Source: an uncultured Lachnospiraceae bacterium (lineage in GTDB: Bacteria > Bacillota > Clostridia > Lachnospirales > Lachnospiraceae). Taken from it: a stretch of 64,000 nucleotides of DNA. The stretch covers positions 124,001-188,000 of the forward strand of contig CANRMI010000003.1 in assembly GCA_947631685.1 (NCBI GenBank), read 5' to 3'. The notes beneath the pieces were generated by a model, which was not told the origin of the DNA, made no database searches, and saw only the letters and a list, made by a program, of their open reading frames with translations. Below, in pieces: positions 61,329-64,000 of the stretch. The translations under genes and the position numbers were made by a program. The first letter of the stretch is position 1, and each line of letters begins with the position of its first letter.

Positions 61329-62696
61329 ATGGATACTGACAACATAAGGGAACAATGGGATCACATAAAAGAAGTAATGCGCCAGGAATATAACATGATG
61401 GACATTACCTTTGATACATGGATCGCGCCCTTAAAATTCCATGAATTGGCGGACAATGTGGTTTATATTATCGTTCCCGACGATAAAGCCAACGCTTTTT
61501 CTTATATTTCAAACAAATATAAGGATTTCTTTCAGGTTACCATATCTGAAATGTTCAACCATACCTATGACGTTATGTTTGTGCTGGAAAAAAATATATC
61601 CACCCCGGCGGACAACAAGGAAAAGCCGGTTTCAAAACCTGTTTATAATATCAACTACGAAAACGCGAATTTAAATCCCAGATATAAATTCGATACCTTT
61701 GTAGTAGGAAGCAACAACAAATTTGCTCATTCCGCTTCCTTAGCCGTAGCGGAATCCCCCGGAACAGTATACAATCCTCTCTATTTATATGGAGGAGCCG
61801 GTTTGGGCAAAACGCACTTAATGCATTCCATAGGTCATTTCATCATGGAACAGAATATGCAGACAAAGGTACTCTATGTAACTTCGGAAGAATTTACCAA
61901 TGAAGTAATTAATTCTATCCGAAGCGGTAACGCTGCCGCCATGACTAAATTGAGAGAAAAGTACAGAACCGTAGATGTACTCATGATAGACGATATACAA
62001 TTTATAATAGGAAAGGAAAGTACACAGGAAGAATTTTTCCATACTTTCAACGTACTCCATTCCGCCGGCAAACAGATCATCCTTTCTTCGGATAAAGCGC
62101 CGAAAGAAATGGAAACTTTGGAAGAGCGCATCCGTTCCCGTTTTGAATGGGGCCTTATTGCGGATATACAGCCGCCTGATTATGAAACCAGAATGGCTAT
62201 TTTGTGGAAAAATGCCGAATTTTGTGATTTTAATATTGATGAAGAGATCATCAAATACATTGCTACCAATATTAAATCCAATATCAGGGAGTTAGAGGGC
62301 GCCTTTAATAAAATAGTAGCCTTTGCGAAATTAAATAAAGTAACCCTTAACCTGGAATTGGCGGAAGAAGCGCTGAAGGATGTTATTTACCCGGACAAAC
62401 CCAGACAGATTACTCCCAGCGTCATTATTAATGTAGTTTCCGAGCATTTTGGAGTGGATCCGGAAGATATTACTTCCATTAAAAGAAATTCCGAATTTGT
62501 GCAGCCCCGCCAGGTAGTCATGTATCTCTGCAGGGAAATGACAAATACTTCCTTATCCAATATAGCAAAGCTGCTTGGAAAAAAAGATCATACCACTGTG
62601 ATCCATGGAATCAACAAAATATCGGAAGAAATGAAAACAAATGAAGAACTTAAGAACAAAATAGATACTATCAAGAAAAAAATCACACCCACCTAG
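61329..62696 (+). CDS. dnaA: Chromosomal replication initiator DnaA
   Basis: 455 residues from ATG 61329 (GGAGGATGAT upstream; an ATG four codons earlier overlaps that ribosome site). Domain I (about 1-85) is followed by a short linker and the AAA+ domain with Walker A GGAGLGKT (155-162), VLMIDDIQFI (Walker B) and RFEWGLIADIQPPDYETR. The DnaA-box-binding domain IV at the end has the signature KDHTTVIHGINKI. It binds the boxes upstream and opens the origin. Confidence 0.98.
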   Translation: MDTDNIREQWDHIKEVMRQEYNMMDITFDTWIAPLKFHELADNVVYIIVPDDKANAFSYISNKYKDFFQVTISEMFNHTYDVMFVLEKNISTPADNKEKPVSKPVYNINYENANLNPRYKFDTFVVGSNNKFAHSASLAVAESPGTVYNPLYLYGGAGLGKTHLMHSIGHFIMEQNMQTKVLYVTSEEFTNEVINSIRSGNAAAMTKLREKYRTVDVLMIDDIQFIIGKESTQEEFFHTFNVLHSAGKQIILSSDKAPKEMETLEERIRSRFEWGLIADIQPPDYETRMAILWKNAEFCDFNIDEEIIKYIATNIKSNIRELEGAFNKIVAFAKLNKVTLNLELAEEALKDVIYPDKPRQITPSVIINVVSEHFGVDPEDITSIKRNSEFVQPRQVVMYLCREMTNTSLSNIAKLLGKKDHTTVIHGINKISEEMKTNEELKNKIDTIKKKITPT

Positions 62697-62722
62697 ACTT
62701 ATGCACCTCTTGTGCATATCTC

Positions 62723-62747
62723 AAAAAGAGAAAGAAAGCCTCTTTTT
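62723..62747 (+). terminator. Weak hairpin after dnaA
   Basis: AAAAAGAG and CTCTTTTT with a 9-nt loop, followed by T residues, 26 nt after the dnaA stop. Only three G-C pairs, so efficiency is doubtful; dnaA-dnaN may be partly cotranscribed. Confidence 0.4.
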
Positions 62748-62753
62748 TGCACC

Positions 62754-62762
62754 TGTGAATAA
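62754..62762 (-). promoter_or_regulatory. DnaA-box-like site between dnaA and dnaN
   Basis: TGTGAATAA, the reverse of TTATTCACA (one mismatch to the consensus). In Firmicutes a second box cluster can lie between dnaA and dnaN; only one clear candidate is seen here, with a further gap of about 200 AT-rich nt holding nothing else. Confidence 0.45.
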
Positions 62763-62958
62763 GTTTTAAGTTTTTCTGAAGTTATTCTTCCTTTTGCACA
62801 AGCTTTTACTATCATTTTTTCCTGATAAATGTTATAATGAAAGTGGTTTTGCACATATCTACACCTGTTATTATTAAGAATATGAAATTCTTTTATATTT
62901 ATTATATATATGCGTTTTTTTGCGCTCTACATTTTAAATCGAAGGGAGTTATGCACAA

Positions 62959-64000
62959 ATGAAGTTAATATGTAACAAGACAAACCTTTTAAGCGGAGTC
63001 AACATTGTATCGAAGGCTGTTCCTAATAAGACTACCATGTCTATATTGGAATGCATACTGATAGATGCTTCCCAGAACCAGATCAAATTGACGGCAAATG
63101 ATATGGAGCTGGGAATCGAAACGATCATAGAAGGAGAAATCGTTGAAAAAGGTATTATCGCTCTGGATGCGAAGTTCTTCTCAGAGATTGTGAGGAAACT
63201 GCCTGATAATGATATTACCATTGAAACGGACGATTCCTTTAAGACTGTCATTACCTGTGAAAATTCTGAAATTACCATTATAGGAAAGTCAGGAGAGGAT
63301 TTTTCTTATATCCCTAAAGTAGAAAAGGAAACCGGCGTTGTAATTTCCCAGTTTACTTTGAAGGAAGTAGTAAGGCAGACCATTTTTTCCATAGCGGACA
63401 ATGACAACAATAAAATGATGACGGGTGAGCTCTTTGATATAAACGGCGATGAAATGAAAGTAGTTTCTCTCGACGGACACAGGATCTCCATTCGTAAGAT
63501 TAAATTAAAGAACAGCTATGAGCCCAGAAAAGTAATCATTCCCGGAAAGACTTTAAATGAAATCAGTAAGATTTTGTCCGGAGATACGGATAAGGATGTG
63601 AGCATTTTCTTCACCCAGAAGCATATCCTGTTCGAGTTTGATAATACAGTGGTAGTTTCCAGACTCATAGAGGGAGAATACTTTAAGATAGAGCAGATGC
63701 TCTCCGGTGATTATGAAACAAAGGTTAAAATAAACAAAAAAGAACTTTTAAATTGTATAGACAGATCCACTCTTCTCATCAAAGAAGGGGATAAAAAGCC
63801 CATTATCATCAATATTCAGGACGGTTCCATGAATCTGAGGATGAATTCTACCGTAGGAAGCATGAATGAGAATATAAACATTGAAAAAGGCGGCAAGGAT
63901 ATGATGATAGGCTTCAATCCTAAGTTCTTAATAGACGCCCTCCGTGTAATAGATGATGAGAGCATTGATATTTATCTGGTAAATCCCAAGGCGCCCTGCT
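62959..64000 (+). CDS. dnaN: DNA polymerase III beta sliding clamp, 3' end outside window
   Basis: The frame opens at ATG 62959 (GGGAG upstream) and stays open for 347 codons to the edge; the usual length is about 370. Beginning MKLICNKTNLLSGVNIVSKA, with the inter-domain features SLDGHRISIRKIKL and LIKEGDKKPIIINIQDG. It forms the ring that tethers polymerase to DNA. Position after dnaA is universal. Confidence 0.96.
   Translation, partial: MKLICNKTNLLSGVNIVSKAVPNKTTMSILECILIDASQNQIKLTANDMELGIETIIEGEIVEKGIIALDAKFFSEIVRKLPDNDITIETDDSFKTVITCENSEITIIGKSGEDFSYIPKVEKETGVVISQFTLKEVVRQTIFSIADNDNNKMMTGELFDINGDEMKVVSLDGHRISIRKIKLKNSYEPRKVIIPGKTLNEISKILSGDTDKDVSIFFTQKHILFEFDNTVVVSRLIEGEYFKIEQMLSGDYETKVKINKKELLNCIDRSTLLIKEGDKKPIIINIQDGSMNLRMNSTVGSMNENINIEKGGKDMMIGFNPKFLIDALRVIDDESIDIYLVNPKAPC

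Overview
The window is a chromosome segment around the replication origin of a spore-forming Firmicute, most likely a Lachnospiraceae member (class Clostridia). The evidence is conserved gene order: rpmH-rnpA-yidD-yidC-jag-mnmE-mnmG-rsmG on one side of dnaA-dnaN, soj/spo0J with two perfect parS sites, and the sporulation/division block hup-rqcP-yabP-yabQ-divIC-spoIIE-tilS-hpt-ftsH. CotS, YabP and YabQ indicate a sporulation-capable lineage. Identifications rest on reading motifs and gene order; no database search was possible.

Layout. 1-1099: 5' part of a GH13 alpha-glycosidase. 1395-8442: the hup-to-ftsH block (minus strand). 8590-20041: housekeeping and envelope genes, namely a PEGA lipoprotein, CotS, CCA-adding enzyme, a zinc-ribbon/propeller membrane protein, tRNA-Pro, a NiaR/NadR-type repressor, ptsI and a PfkB kinase. 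20155-28585: a plus-strand accessory island (below). 28907-31881: sugar-type oxidoreductase, an isomerase broken by an amber codon, and an AraC regulator. 31944-35296: Hsp20 with a CIRCE operator, a DUF554 membrane protein, a coiled-coil protein and a DHH phosphoesterase. 35372-39995: a large LPXTG-like adhesin split by a frameshift at a run of eight G. 40058-45745: PocR sensor, aquaporin, two GT-C-like membrane proteins, flavodoxin and threonine aldolase. 45881-64000: tRNA-Arg and the origin block through partial dnaN.

The most interesting region is 20155-28585. A LytTR response regulator and a GHKL histidine kinase are preceded by two near-identical 11-bp direct repeats with a 21-nt period. 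The same repeat pair, at nearly the same distance from a similar -10 region, lies just after the kinase gene and upstream of a target operon. That operon begins with an easily missed 31-codon Cys-rich ORF translationally coupled to a coiled-coil protein, followed by a FliD-like gene split by an IS200-type element. A BlaI/BlaR1-type pair and two more signal-peptide-less proteins follow. Three genes here, plus a fourth at 33479-34279, share a leader element (GAAACG[G/A]ATTTC) 25-32 nt before the start codon. All five small proteins begin with a flagellin-like [I/V]-N-x pattern. I propose, as inference, a regulon of small, possibly flagellar-route exported proteins controlled by an Agr-like two-component system and perhaps a shared post-transcriptional element.
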